In this document: piece by piece, positions 41,701 through 57,400 of the stretch
Numbering within the stretch: position 1 is the first letter of the stretch
How the letters are laid out: every line of letters starts with the position of its first letter
Source: Anolis sagrei
Lineage: Eukaryota > Chordata > Lepidosauria > Squamata > Anolidae
NCBI RefSeq assembly: GCF_037176765.1
Contig: NC_090025.1
Location: 93,827,006 to 93,891,005 of the forward strand
Length of the DNA: 64,000 nucleotides
Direction of reading: 5' to 3'
Position numbers and translations under genes: made by a program
The notes under the pieces: model-generated
The model's database searches: none
The model's input: only the letters and a program-made list of their open reading frames with translations
Told to the model about the DNA's origin: nothing

Positions 41701-44700
41701 TACACAGAACAAAGATTAAGCATAAGACACAAGTTTAAATTGGTGATTAAAACTGGTTGGGTAGGCCTGCCAGGAAAGATAGGTCTTTGGATAGTTTTAA
41801 AATTCCAGTAGCTCACTTAACTGTCAGAGCTCTTCTGGCAGGTTGTTCCACAGTTTTGGGGCTGCTGATGAAAAGATCCTCTGGGTGATTGCCACCATTT
41901 GGGTTCTGATTGGTTGGAGCAGATGAAGACCTAAGTGTTTGGGGAGGATTATATGGGACAAGACGATCCTGTAGGTAACCTGGACCCAAACCATGAAGGG
42001 CTTTAAAGCTTAGTGACCAACATCTTTTACTTCACCCAGAAAGTAATATGCTCACTCTTGGATGTTCCTGTAACCAGTCTGGCTGTCATATTTTGAACCA
42101 TCTGGAGTTTCTGAACTTGGTACAAAGGTATCCAGATGTAAAACACATTACAGAAGTCTAACCTTGAGGTTACCAGTGCATGCACTATCATCTTTAGGTC
42201 TTCCAAGTTTAGGAAGAGGCACAGCTGGCGTATCAGCCAAAGCTGATAGTAAGCACTCCTGTCCGTTGCAACTACTTGGGCTGGCATTTGGAGGGACGGA
42301 TCCAGGAGTACTCCCAAGCTGCGAACACAGTCTTTCAGAGGGAGTGTAACCTCACCCAGGATTGGTTGACACAGTTCCATTCCCAGACTGGAGCCCTTGA
42401 TGGCAAGCACCTCTGTTTTGTCTGGATTCAGTTTCAATTTGTTTTTTCCCATCCAGCCCATTACCTCCTCCAGGCATTCATTCCGAGGACACACACTATC
42501 CTTATCTGAGGCTGTTTCTGAAGGCACAGAGAAATATATTTGGGTGTCATCAGCATACTGAGAACACCTCACCCCATGCCTACAGATGATTTCTCCCAGT
42601 GGCTTCATGTAAATATTAAAGAACACGGGATAGAATGGCACCTTGTGGGGCACCACATAACAGCCTCTTTTTTGAGGAGCAGCAACCCCCAAGCACTGTC
42701 ATCTGGAACCTGCCTCCGCTTCCCAGCCCCTCCAGGCATTCCAGAAGGATACTGTGGTCAGTGGTATCGAAGGCCGCTGAGAGGTCAAGATGCACAACAG
42801 GAACCCACTCCCCTTGTCAGTGTTAAGATGGAGATCATGTACTCAAGTGACCATAGTAGTCTCAACTCTGTATCTTGCTCTGAAAATGATTTGAAGTGGA
42901 TCAGGGAAATGTCCCCCATCTAAGATGCCCGAAGTTGGAGGGCAACTACTTCTCAATCACTGTGCCCAAAAAAGGAAGGTTAGAGACTGGTCTGTAATTA
43001 TTAAGGTCCAGAGAATCCAGGGAGGGCTTTTTCAGTAGTGATCTAACTAACTACTGCTTTTCAAGGGCTCTAATTTGTGACAAGTTCTGTTATTCTGTGC
43101 TAAAGATGAAAATGCAAACAATTTTTCTTGCTGTAAAAGAATGAGATTTTTTTGTTTCTGTGATAATTTGAGTGTCTGGTCCGTCTATATTTTAAGAATG
43201 TTTGTTTAATTTTAATTTTTAATTTTGCACAAAGTTCCAGTAATTCCTGCCTTGTTGCATGGACAGAGGAGAAGCTTTGGATGAGTTCTTCATAACTGTG
43301 AGCGATCAGCTGGTCCTTTTTTGCTTTCTGTTTATGTCTTTGTTTCCCAAAAGATGCTAGAGACATTTCTATGCAATGTGGATTAAAATGCTCCTGGTGT
43401 CTTGTGCTAGTACTGAAAACAAATTCCTTTGAAAGGTTTTTCAGAATCTGTGACACAGTGTCATGATAACTGTTCATATGAAGTCTTGGTTGTGCTATAA
43501 TTTGCATTTTTCTTTGAAAACATAATTCTATTTTTTATTTATTTTATGTAAATGATTGGGACTTTGTCTAAGTAAAGCTTAGTGCCTTCACATGTATTTA
43601 ATTTCAATGGACGTTTGGCTGTCATGTAGAAATAAATGGGCTATAAGACTGAATTTTAATGCCTGTTTAGGATAATAGAACCTGCCTTATACAAAAGTCA
43701 AATCATCTACTCTGCCATTCTGCCACAGCCCTTCCCCATTTGTTGAACCTCCATAGCAGCATGCCTTTCAATAAATACAGAAGGAATTACAGTATATACT
43801 CAAGTCCAATATGCCATCAAATCTAATGTACACCTCAATTTTCAAAACCCTGAAACCCAAAAAAGTATTTACCATATTATGCAAATCTAATGCACACCCT
43901 AATTGATAGCGTAGCTAATAGCTAGTAATACTGATTTGGCCTTTATTCAGGGTGTAGAGTGACTTAACTTGGAAAGGATTTGTAACAGAGACCAGGCTTT
44001 AAAAGAAACGGTAACAAGTTTATTGAAATGTAGCAGAAGCTTGGTGGTTTCAATGTTTCTTATCTCTTAGAGGCACATATCTTCTGAGGTTACATTTATA
44101 ACATTCCTTAAAACAACTCTGGAAAGGACTCTTCCTTCTATTAAACAAGAATTCTTTGATTGTGATTTTCTTGCATGGCAGGGAGTTGGAGTAGATGGCG
44201 CATGTGTTCTCTTCCAACTCTATTATTCTATTATGTCCTGTAAAAGTAATTATGTTTTTTGCCCTTAAAAATAATGAACCACTTGCTGTTGGCTTCAGGG
44301 TGGGCAAAGAAGGAAATTCATCATAGGAATGATATGCTAAAAAAATTAACACTCCACTTTGAAGTGGAAACTATACAAAAGTCCACATAGCCTTCTTCCT
44401 TAACAGAAGAAGACTTACTAGTCTTGTGGTTTAGCTTTTTAGTATTATTACTCTGGTTTGGCAGGAAATATGCAAGAATGCATATTTCCGATGTGGGAAC
44501 TGGTAAAGGCATAAACTATTTGTATAATGTAATGTGAGTTATACCTCTTTGCTAAGAAACTTATAAATTGCCTTTCTCTACTTCAACATCCTTGGAAAGA
44601 TTCCCATCAGGCCATATATGTCCCGCCTCATGTTTTATTGCAGCTGTTCGAAATACTGAATTTTTTTTATCGTGTCAGGGCAACCAGTCAATTGTATTAC

Positions 44701-47344
44701 ATTTCTAACAGAACAAAACAAACAAACAGACAAAATACAAAATTTGCGAGTTTGGTAGTTGATTAAATGTCCATTGACCAGTAGCTGGCCACTTGGAGTG
44801 CTTCTGAAATACTGAAATAGAAACTTGTTTTCTCACAGATAGACTTTTGTATCTTTTGATATTAGTGTAAATATAATACTCTTCAGTTGAACCTCTTTGG
44901 TTTCACAGGGACAAATAATGTGTCTCTCAGAACTTCTGATTTCTCATAATGCTATTGGGTGTGGGTGGGAATTCTTATCAGAATTACAGCATAGTAGTAG
45001 ATTGCCCCAAGTATGGATACATACTCTTTCTTTACAGGAGAACAAACAACAATACTTTAGAAAGCCAAGATTTTCACTAAGTTAAATGCTTAGTTGCTGA
45101 TTCTGTGATCTTATATGTTGAATTTTTAGTGAAAATTACACCTGCCTTGCCTATTATTTTAAAAAGAGCCATATAGACTTGATAGCCTTCCCAGCAGTTC
45201 AGTGTCTAGTTTGGCTCTTGAATGTTGCCGACGTTTTGACTTTGCAAGTCTGGGTAAGTGTGACTTCTTACTAATGCATGTACCAGATATGCATTTTCTG
45301 AATATGGGATTGTGTGAAGAATTGAATTATTACCCATGTTTTGTTATCTTAAGGACCTTTCCTTCTCCAGCTCATTTCTATCCTTACCTGGCCCTCTGAG
45401 AAGGCCACCCATTGAAAGTCTCCATGTTCTAGCCCTCCTATACTATTTCCCTGCAGGTGTTCTAGACCTCTTCCATTTGTTATCTTTTCCTCTTGTGGTT
45501 GCATCTGAGGGATTCGTACATACATGCCTATTTATTCTTTTTTTTTGGGGGGGGGGGGTCCTACCAAAAATAGTATCAGTATTCATTTTGTTTGTTTCCT
45601 TAGTCACATTTTCCCAAAAATCTTGTACCATCCTACAGGTCCACCAAACGTGGAAAAAGGTTCCTCATCTTGCACCTTGAGCATTCCCCTTGGTGCGATT
45701 TATCTATTTTAGCTAACATCTCTGGAGTTATATAATTTGTATAAAACATTTTATATATATTTTCTCTAATAGACCCAGCTATTGAAAATTTAAATCCTCT
45801 TTTTCATAGATGTTTCCAATTTTCCATGTGAGTATTTTTTCCCTAGATCTTTAGTTCACAAAATCATAGTTGTTTTTATTTGGTTAAGATTGTACTCTAA
45901 AATATTTATTTTATAGCCTGGAAATTAAGCCCTCCAAGATCCAACACCGATTTTCTTTTGGCAAACTCCGGTTTTTGATATATTTGTTGTGTAACTGATG
46001 ATAAAGAAACCAGTCATGTATCCTTCTCTTCTCTCCTGTTTAATTTCCATTGATTTTTTTCTTTTTTAGGTATTCCCTCTAAGTCCTTATTTCCTCATTG
46101 AACGTTGGCCTCAGTATTGCTTCCAGGGGATGCAGCCATCGAGGGTGTTTTTGGTTGCATCCCTTCATTGTATCTCTTCCATATCGCTAGGAAATTTCTT
46201 CTTATTCTTTGTCTATTAAATTCTGAGCCATCTTTTACTCCTTCTACTATTTCTAAAGTTTGGTCTTTTAAATAATATTTGCTGTGTACCAAAGGAGCGG
46301 TATTAGGTTTTGGAATGTCCCCTGATTAGCAAAAATGTAAATGTTTTTGAATTAAGACCTTCTTGGAGTGGGGCTACTAAAAAAAAATCATACTGAAGGC
46401 TCAGCATGCTCGATAATGGAAGAATGTTAAACTGGGATGGGATGCAGTTGATGAGTTTGTGAGTGACAATACTCCACGCAGTGACATCTTTTTGCAGATC
46501 CAACTTTTATAGCAGTACTGATGCAGGAATCCTTGGCAGCAAATGTAGAAAGAATTTTTTTTCTGTGATTGATTATAGCTGACAGAACAGCTTTGTATTT
46601 CTCAGTTCACATTTTGCTTGCATTCTAGAACCAGGTAGAATTTATGATCTACCAAACTGAAATCATAGAACCTTATTGTTAGTTTCAAATCCAGTCCAGA
46701 AGATGTGTCAGAAAGGAAGTGAATGAGAATAAAAATCCTGGATGAGTTGCATGTGTGTGAGCATGTACAGAAAACCTGTTAGTCTAGTGGGTTAGTGGTT
46801 AAACAGGTTGAGCAGCCTTTATCCAGAATTCCAAAATTGGGAATTGCCCACATGGGTGGCTGAGAGGGTCACACCTCTTCTTTTCTGATGATTCAGTGTA
46901 CACAAATGTTGTTTCATGCTCAGAATTATTAAAATACTAGCCGTCCCCTACCATGTGTTGCTTTGGCCCATTCTGTGTATATGTGTTTTGTGTGTGTATA
47001 TATGTGTATATATTTATGTATATATGTATATATGTGTGTTTGTGTATATATGTGGTTTTGCACATGCGTTGTAATGCATTTTTGGTTTTTTGGCGTTTTA
47101 AGTCTCTTCTGCTATGTTTTTCAGTGTTTTTATGAGTGATGGTCACTAGTTGGCCTGATAGGTGCATTGTGTCCAAATTTGGTGTCAATTCGTCCAGCGG
47201 TTTTTGAGTTATGTTAATCCCACAAACGAACGTTACATTTTTATTTATATAGATTGTGTAAATTTATCTTCAAGTAATGTGTATAAAGTGTATATGAAAC
47301 ATACCTGAATTTTCTGTTGAAACTTGAAACCCCTATCTCATTAT

Positions 47345-47386
<42 letters not shown>

Positions 47387-50300
47387 TTCTATTTTTATAT
47401 TTTTGGGGTGCTGTTCCATTATCCAGGTGGAGGCCAGAGAGGGGCACTAGACAGAGAAGGATAGTCCATTTTACATGGGAGGGGGGAGTTGGGGGAGGAA
47501 AACTATTTTCCCCATTTTCGCTGGTTATTTCCCCTCCCTTCAATGTCATGAACAATGGTTGTTTCATGACTGCGACATGATTGGGGGGAATAACAAGAAA
47601 ACAGGGGGAAATAGTGTTATTCCTTCAATCCCCCATCCACTCCTCATTAAATGGACTACCCTTCTCTGCCTAGTGCCCCCTTTTGGCCCCCATTCAGCTA
47701 ATGAAACAGTGCCTTTTTAAGGTTTTAAATTGCATTGCATCTTTTTTTATTGTAAGTTGCTTTGAGTCTCTTTTGTAGTGAGGAAAAAGGGGGTATAAAT
47801 AAACAACAACAACAACAACAATAGTAATAATAATAATAATTGAATACTGGTATTCAAAAATTTAAAAACAAAAAAAATCTGGTTTCAGCATTTCAAATGA
47901 GGATTTCTTAACACATTGAGTCCTTCTGTCAGGAGAAAGGTGGGATAAAAAATAAAGTAACTAAAATATTTGCATTAGTGAGGGACAGTTCACAGTTATA
48001 GGTGAAAGAAATCATGATTTTTTCAAAGTTGGGCCACCATAGAAAGCACAGATTTTTTTTTCTATATATATACAATGCAGAATCCTGAAAACTCCAGCAT
48101 CTCATAGCGTCAGCAGTTTCTTGAGGGATGTGCCTTTCTGCATTGGAGGCTCTTACTCAAACAGACAGCCAACTAACTGCAATGTGCATGGAAGTGCTCT
48201 TTTATAAAAGGAATGAACTCTTGGGGCCAGGGCTTTATGTTGAGAGAAATCCATACCTAATTTCTCTATAAACCGGTCTCTAAAAAGTCGGTTGTCTCAT
48301 TGGTAAGACTGTCAGCCTAGACTTTAAAATATATAGGCAGAAATCTGATGTAAAAACCCTTTGATGGGGAGATAAACATGGGAGTGTTGTCAAGATTTTG
48401 GGATTCCAGTAAACAAAATCACAACGGATGTAGGAAAATGTAAGTAAATTTGTGGCTCACAGATGGTTGCATGATGTTATTTTTCTTGACCCAAAAGGGT
48501 GATGTTCTCATGGTTTTCTGCATTTACTATACTGCATCATATTCAAAGGGATCTTGTAACATCTTACATACTAACAGAGAACAATGTACCTGAAGTTTTA
48601 CTATAAGCCAGCTGGCTCCAAGTTGGTATTACTTCTTTTCCTTTTTCATGGAATGACCCTTCATTTATCCATTGGTGTTCTGTTGCGCGCTGGGCCTGTA
48701 ACAGCTGTACTATTCTATAGGATGTACACTTTAAGCCCAGCGGGAAGCCTCAGAGAGAGGTTCTCAGGGATTTTTCTGAAGTGATAGTCTTTAGAGTCTT
48801 TAATGATGCAACGAAGTCTTTATTATGGAACAAACAACAAATCTTCAATGGTTCAAACAACACTTCAAGGCTTTCTTAGTCTAGTCCTCAATGGACTGGT
48901 ACCTGACTTTGATTAACTAAACTTTCTCTGTAGGAAAAACCCTTTTTAACCTCTCCCAGGCTGCTTTCTATCTATGCCTCATCGGTGTGGGACCTACTAC
49001 CGATTCCAAGTGTGTCTGAGTATCGAGTAGACCTACCAGCCGAGGCTTGAAGATATTTCAGCTGGAGTTCTGTGGATCTGTAATGCTGTTCTCCCTTCAA
49101 GAATTCTTAGAAACTTCAGGGCTGTTTCCTCTGATGCTGTGAGGCTGAGAGGCTGTGAGCTCTCAGCCAGAGCTTTTGGGACCTTTCTCCTGGAATTTCT
49201 GCTTCTGTATTCCGGATGTTACTATTCCCTGGATGCTCCTTTTTCTCTGGATGGTTATTGAGAAAGGAAGCTTTTCTACGGGACAAGCAGGTCTACGTCC
49301 TATAGCTTAGCTACCTTGTGTGAGACTGCCCAAAAAATGGCTCCTTTCCCTCCCAGAGCCCAGAACAAGGGGCGGAACCAAAGCTTAATTATGATGGACA
49401 GGTGGCCTGTCCTATGACTGCAAAACAGATAACAGAAAGAAAATAAAGTTGGAGCTCCTGTTATAGCCGTACCAGCGCAATTGGTTGTATCAAAGTCTAA
49501 CTTATGCACAAGGTAGAGTTATACATGAGTAGATACGATAGGTAGCATATGCTTTTGTACACTGAGTCCCAGTCTGCTTCTTCAGATTGCCATCTACTTT
49601 ATTTTTCAGTTTGTCTCTAAGATGATACAAGGTCCTTTTGCCTTGAGGGAAATATTTTATTGACAGCAACATAGTTCCTATATTAATTAACACATTTATT
49701 ATATTTGTATATTCAGCTCTGATACAGCTGTAAATTCTTACTACCTGAGAATGTCGCCAGTTATGGTTCGTTGTCTGTAATGTTTGTTTGTAACCAGCAA
49801 ACAATCCAGACACCTTCCTGGCTTCTGATCTGCTAAGCCACCTCCTCTTTGCTGGTGTATTTTTAACCTTTCACTAGGCTAAGCTGTCAGCAAATTGTGG
49901 TGTTGCATGGTGCTGTGGGAAAGCAGCTTGAGATCACTTCCAGGATTTCTTGTTCAATTGCTTTTAGTCTTGGGCTCCCCAAATGCCTGGCTTTGCAAAG
50001 GGGGTTCTTTTTAAGCTCTGAAAACATGAGTGTACTCTCAAAACTACCTTACATTTTCCTTATTTTGTGGAGATATGGCTACTTCTTTATCTGTTACCTT
50101 CTCATAATTGTGTCCTCCATTTGTCTATTATTGTAAAGTGTCTGTAGGAGACAGGCTGGATTGAAACAGTCCAGGGATGGTTGGCCAAAAGGCAACTGAA
50201 TTGGATATCATCAGGTGATGTTACTTTGCGTTCTGTGAAGCAAGGCCAGGGTAGAATTGTAGCTGGGATACCTGGATAAAAAGAACAGTGGTGCTATATT

Positions 50301-53300
50301 ATGATATCTAGAAATTTAGATTTCGGCCAATGCAATCTGGCAGGCAGCTATTCAAAATGTTCCTCCACATTTAGCTATCAGTAATGTTGCATGTCCATAA
50401 TTTCCATTCCTTAGATCGGAGAGTGCACTTGTAGAAGGCCAGATTGGAGCATGATCAAATCTTCCCTAACTGTTAGGCCTGGGTAACAACGAAAAAAATT
50501 GTTTCTAAATTCGATTCGTTTTTTGGGGGTTTTTGTGTTTCGTTATTTAAAATAATTACAAAATTTTCCTTTTAAAAAGTTCGATATTTACGAAATTTCG
50601 TAAATGTGAAAAAAATTACAAAACATTAACGAATCGATTTTCAAAACAATAACGAATCGATTCGTTAATGGCGGACGCGACCGCAAAATACACTAAAAAA
50701 CCTCCAAAAACTTCTGAAGCTTCCCTCTCCCTCTGTTGTTGACTGTTGGTGTGATATTATAATTTTTTTTCACTAATTAAACAAAAAACAACCATAAAAC
50801 TTGCCCCAGACATGCGGAAATAATAACGAAACGACCTCAAAACAATAACGAAACGAATACAATAACGAAATACGAAGCATTTACAAAACTATTTAAAAAT
50901 TCGTTTTTTAAAAAATTGCTTCAGAATAATTCGTTATCGTTTTGTAATTAAAAAAATTAACGAATTATTAACGAATTACGAATTAACGAAATGAAACCGC
51001 CCAGCCCTACTAACTGTGGCTCAGGAGGCCAATCTATTCTATATACAGGCAGTCCCTGAATTACAAACATCCGATTTACAAATGACTCCTACCTAAGAAC
51101 AGGAGTGAGACAACAGGAAGTGAGGTAAATTAACTCCTGAAAGAGTTATCATGGGGAAAAGATGTCGCCACTGAAGTTTTAACAACAATTCTTGGTTCCA
51201 CAACAAGCTACATTTTTCAAAATCCAGTTATCAATGGAACAGAAAGTGAGGTGAAATCTTCTGAACAGGGGTGCAGACGCACAAAACAAACACCACAGGG
51301 GTATCAACCCTTCCCTATGCTTTCCAAAGCGTGTGTGTGTGTGTGTATGTCTGTGTCTGGAGTAACACTTAAAATGTACCTATTCTGACTTACAAACAAA
51401 TACAACTTAAGAGCAAAGCCACAGAACCTATCTTGTTTGTAACTTGGGCCCTGCCTGTAATTTTGAAATGGAGGAATATTGGTATATTCTGGGTATTTGG
51501 TCTGACATAAATTTGGGTATGAAAAATGAGAAGGGAAATCACTGTGGTATGTAGCAGAGCTAGGCAACTTCTTAAGAAGAACCTCACTACCTTTGAGGAT
51601 GCTTGCCATAGATGCAGGCGAAACGTCAGGAGAGAATGCCTCTAGACCATGGCCATATAGCTTGAAAACCCCCCCCCCCACAACAACCCAGTGATTCCGG
51701 CCATGAAAGCCTTCGACAATACATTGAACTTCTTAAAAGCTTTTGAGTCTAAGTTACCTCTAAGAAACTAACATCTGGCTAATGTCTGAGCAAATTAGGG
51801 GCTCTCTGATGCAGGCAAGTATACAGGACAGGATTTTTGTCCTTTCTGTCTGGAATGGAAGATACAGTGTAATTTTCCCCCGCTTCCTGTGATTTTTGGT
51901 TTAACCTAAAATACTTTAAGGCACCAAGATGTCATCTAATATTGTGAGCTAAGTATGAATGGGGATGGGTTATCACCGAGGTGGAATATGCCCATTGAAA
52001 TGTGAACAAGATTGCAGAGCATCTGGAAATCAAGATCTGTGAGGAATGGTTCAGGGACCTGGGTGTTTTGAATCTGGAAAAGAGAATATCAGTGGTGATA
52101 TGGATGTTTTAAGTAGAAGATAGAACAAATTTCTTTTCTGCTGCTCCAGGGGGTTGGACCCGAACCAATGGATTAAACTTCCAAGGAAAGAGATTCCAGC
52201 TGAACATTAGGAAGAACTGCTTAGTAAGAGCTGCCTGGCGTGGATGCTTTGCCTATGGACTTCTGCATTGGCAGGAAGTTGAAATGGATGGCCCTTGGCA
52301 TTCTTACCAAGTCTGCTGTTTTGCCAGCCTAAGAGATCAGCATAAACACTAGCGGTAGTAGCAGTGATGGTGAAAAGGCAGTTTTCTCTATTACCATTGT
52401 GATATTATTCTCTAACAATATTTAGTAGCATTGGTGTCATCTTTGTGGTCTAATGGAGTGCTCAGTAATCTGGTGTGTCAGTCTGACAAGAGATTTTGAG
52501 AATCAAATTGCTTATATCTATTATAACTTTGACTCCGTAATGGGTACTGTCAAGTTCTTAGAAGTATTCAAAGTTTGATTTAGTCCTATATTATTGGATG
52601 TCATTCATTTGAGGAGTCTGAGGATGTGACCAAGCAGAGGTTCAAAATTTTAGCTACCCACGTGGGCCTTCTGCAAGTGCACTCTCAGTGGAGCACACTT
52701 TGAGAATCACTGGTCTACGGGAATGGCTGTAGGAGTGTTATTGCTGTTAATTCTCCCTAGAAGGCTCCCAGATTTAATGCCATTTAATGCTATGACAACA
52801 ACTGATCCTAATCCTTGGGTCCTGATTACAGCTAGACAGGCCAGCTTGTGTCTCATTTGCTTTGCACAGCTTGTTTTCCGTAAAGCTTGGTATTGCAAAA
52901 TCCTGCTTCACTTAATTTGCTTAATTCACATGTACCTCACAAACTTCCTCCCTTCCCTGAGTTTGTGACCTTCTGATGGAGGCCAGGAGCTTGTAGAATG
53001 TCTGGGAATACAAACATAGAGGATGGATGGTTTCTTAAATAATCTTTTGATATTGTAAAATATGTGCCTGCATGCAACTTGTAGACTTGCTCCTACCCCT
53101 AAATTTTGTAGGATTTTTTTTACAGGCAAGGGATATTCAGAGGTGGTTTGTGATTTCTTTCCTCTGAATGTTGTCTCTATTACTTGGTAGTTGTTGGCAG
53201 TCTCTATTCCAAGAAAATTACCATGCCTGTCTTTGCTTAGCTTCTGAGATCAGATCTGGTACAAGCAGGGGATGTATCTTGTGGACTCTTTGAGAACTGC

Positions 53301-54382
53301 TGATGTTCTCAGTGGACCGCTTTGTATATTCTTCTAGATATATGGCGTTTGACTAAGTGCTACAACAATCGGCAATGATGATTGGAACGGAATATGGAAA
53401 ACGAGATTGGATTGTGATTCTATGATGAGACGTCGCGAATGATTTAGTGTAATTGTATTATTGATAGTGATGTTGTTATTGTGGTTTGTGTTATTGCCTT
53501 TATTGTAAATTGTTTTTATATGTTGTACACCGCCGTGAATCGCCCTAGGGCTGAGAACGGCGGTCTACAAGTGCAGTAAATAAATAAATAAATATAGGCT
53601 CATGTAACCGGGTTAACTGAAGTGGATTTCTGTGTATGCTCCTATTCATGAGGGTCCCTTCTCCCACTTTCAAAGCTAGCATTGGGGAGTCTGCTGAATG
53701 GTGTAGACTGTGGTATGGAGAACTTGAGCTTACAGAAGATCCACCCCTAAATATATGTGATCTCTCTTCCACCCATGTCATGGTTACACCATTCTTTGAA
53801 TCATCTGTGAAGCAGTTTTTGGTGGTTTGGATGCCATTGAATTAGGGACTTCTGCCTGTCCAAGTGTGGACACCTATCTTGTTTCTTTAACAAATCACAG
53901 ACCTTTAAAAATCTCCTGTTTTAATAATATGAATCTTGTCTTCTCTCATGTGTTCGCTATGCCTGCTTTTATACAGCACAGTTGTATCACCTTTGTCACG
54001 CAGCAGGTAGCATCCATTGTTGACTTTGCTTCTGTATTTCAAAGTGCAGTGGTGGCCACCTTTCTTGTGTATCATGTGGGACTGGGAAACATATTATAAA
54101 ATTTATAAGAGCTGCAATCATGATCCACAATTGGAGAAATATCCTAGTATATAATGCCTCTTATACAGAATAATAAGGCACCATGTACTGCAAAACCCTT
54201 CAGTTCTCACTTTGCTGCCAGTGAGTTTTTAAAAACCTTTCATTGTAGGACATTTTCATCTTTCGATCAATCAATTCTATCAGTCCATTACACAAAAGTC
54301 TGTCTGCCAGAAGTCTTGTAGAAACTAGACAACATCTCCCTTCCCCAGTCCCAATTGTTGCATAAAGTATATATTGTTAAGA

Positions 54383-54424
<42 letters not shown>

Positions 54425-57400
54425 CTTTATTTATACCCCGCAAAATCTCCTGAAGGACTCGATGCGGCTTACAAAGGCCGAGGCCGCCGACAACAACAAC
54501 ATACAATACACAGTAAAACTCATAAACAAATAATAAAACATCAAGCAAAACAATAGAACAGTAAAACAATAACACCGTGATGTAATTAAAAACCTAGGGG
54601 CCGGGCCAAATGTAATGGACAAAAATTAAAAGTGCTGAACCTGACAGGTAATATATAGAGGTTTTTGGTGGTAGGTGCAATGTGTAGATAATCCTGAATC
54701 TCTAACAAAGTGTGTTTGGGACTTGAAGCCAGGAGTTTCCTATTCAGGGAAGGCACACTGGAACAGCCAGGTCTTCAGGCTCTTCCTAAAGTCAGCCAAC
54801 GTTGGGGCCTGTCTGGTGTCCTTAGGGAGAGAGTTCCAGAGTTGGGGGGCCACTACAGAGAGGGCCCTGTCCCTCGTCCCCACCAAACGCACCTGCAACG
54901 CAGGTGGGATTGTGAGCAGGGCCTCTCCAAATGATTGGAGGGAGCGTGTGGGTTCGTAAACGAGATGCGTTCACGCAGGTAGGCAGGTCCCAAACCATTT
55001 AGGGCTTTGTAGGTGAGTACCTGCACCTTGAATTGGGACCGGAAAATGAACAGCAGCCACTTTTTGCCTTTATATCTTTAAAAGTAGTTTCAGCTGCAGA
55101 AATTAGAGATGCTAATTTCAGTGCCATGCTGATTTTCACCTGTGGCAATTAATCTTAATACTTAAATTCTCATGTTGGCAGTGTGGCACATTTCTTCTAT
55201 AACAGGGGTCCTCAGACTAAGGCCTGGGGGCTGAATATGGCCCTCCAAGGTCATTCTTGACCCCAAAGAAAGATAAAGGAAACCCCAGTCAGAACAAAAT
55301 GTGCTGAAAAATTCTCTTGATAAGGTTTGCTTGAAGATACACAAGAACAAATTGGTTGCTCTAGTGAGTTGAATAAGTCCATAGGAATACTTATTGGCTG
55401 AAACACCGTGGCTGTTTTTTCCCCCCAAAAACAAACTTCTGAAAAATATATTTGAAGACACAGTCTTTTCTGGACATCAGGAAAAGCTTGATGACTTTGG
55501 GAGAGGCTCGCCATAAGAAATGTGCCTTCTTTAGTTTTCAGGGTCCTACACTTGCTTGCCTTTCAAATTATTATTCTAGCATTGAAATCACTGTGCAAGC
55601 CTTACCCAACATAGTACATTCCAGATGAATCACCATGTTCTGCATGTACACCCAATAGCAGTGTGTGTTGGCTAGACATTATGGACATTGTACTCTTAAC
55701 ACATTGAAAGGGCATCAGGAGACATAAAGTTGGATTGCACAATCCATTCCCTGAAATTTCTGTGGCTTTCAGAACTTTAAAGGATGTAATGGAACAGTTT
55801 GCCTACTAATTCAGAAAACATAAAAGCCCCAAACCTGTTCAAGAGCCTTTGATAATTTGCCTTTCACTCCTGTGATCATTGGCTTGTACTTCTGGAGACT
55901 CAAGTTAAAAAAAGTAATGACCAAAGGCCGTCCTGTGTTTAAAGTTCACTTAAACCGTGTGTCTGCTTCACTAGAATAAATCAGTAACAAACTTTATAGC
56001 TAAAGTGATGTGGCCAGAGAGTCAACAGACTTATTGATTTTTCTGTTGATAGCCTGCATTTCTAATAAAAGGCTGGTTTGCAACATGCAACTGGTACCCA
56101 AGGACTATTAGGTGTTCAGCTGGAAGTAGAAATAGCTGTTGTGTACTTTCAAGTTGTTTCTGACCTATGACAACTCTAAGGTGACTCATACATAGGATTT
56201 TCTTGCCAAGATGTGTTCCAAAGAGGTTTGCTATTGTCTTCCTTTAAAGCTGAAATAATGTGATTTGCTCAATTGGTTTTCATGGTTGAGTTGTAGTCCT
56301 GCACTCAAACCACTATACCAAGCATGGGCAAAGCCAGGCCTGCGAGCTGGATGCGGCCCTTTGGGGTCTCAGGTTCAGCCCCTGTCTGCCCCGGCCCTCC
56401 TCTTAGCATGCTGGAGGTCCTCCGAGGCCCCAGCCCTGCCGGTCCAGCTCTGGTCCCATCCCTTCCAGTTCACCCCCACTTCTTCCAGCCCCAACTCTTT
56501 ACCTTCCAGCTCATGACTCTGTCCCTACTGACCCCACTCACGCTCCCTCCTGACCCAGCCCTTGCAACCAGGCCTACAAGGCATCCCCAGAACAAAAAGG
56601 TTTGCCATGCCTGCACTATACCATGGTTTGTTGGGTGGGGCTGGGAGGTCATTTTAAGAGTGCATCTGCACTATATAATTAATACAACTTGACACCATTT
56701 GAACCGACATGGCTAAATTCTGTAGAATCTAGTGAGTGTCATTTGGTTAGGCACCATTGCTCTTCAGCAGGAAAAGTTAAAGACATTATAAAATGTACAA
56801 CACCCATGATTCCATGGCATTGAGCCATTACTCTTAAAGTGGTGGCGAACTGCATTAATTCTACAGTTCAGGTGTATGCTAAGTGGCATTACATGATTGA
56901 TAATGGTGTTATAATTATGAAATGGCTTTATTTATTTATTTATTTATCGTGTCAGTATCAACCAGACCATTGTATTACATTTTAAACAATTTTTTAACAA
57001 ACAGACAAAACAGAGTTTTCAAGCTTGGTAGTTGATTAAATGTCCTTTGACCAGTAGCTGGCCACTTTGGTGTTGCCGCAAGGAGGTCCTCCATTGTGCA
57101 TGTGGCAGGGCTCAGGTTGCATTGCAACAGGTGGTAGTGGTTTGTTTTTCTCCACACTCGCATGTTGTGGATTCCACTTTGTAGCCCCATTTCGTAAAGT
57201 TGGCTTTGCATCTCATGGTGCCAGAGCGCAGTCTGTTCAGCGCCTTCCAAGTTGCCCAGTCTTCTGTGTGCCCAGGGGGGAGTCTCTCATTTGGTATCAG
57301 CCATTGATTGCGGTTCTGGGTTTGAGCCTGCCACTTTTGGACTCTTGCTTGCTGAGATGTTCCAGCGAGTGTCTCTGTAGATCTTAGAAAACTATTTCTT

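Noticed and set aside
43100-43507. 135-codon minus-strand frame, Lys/Gln/His-rich
   Set aside because: No family recognised, no promoter or splice context, lies between transposon fragments in an intron. Left as unassigned.
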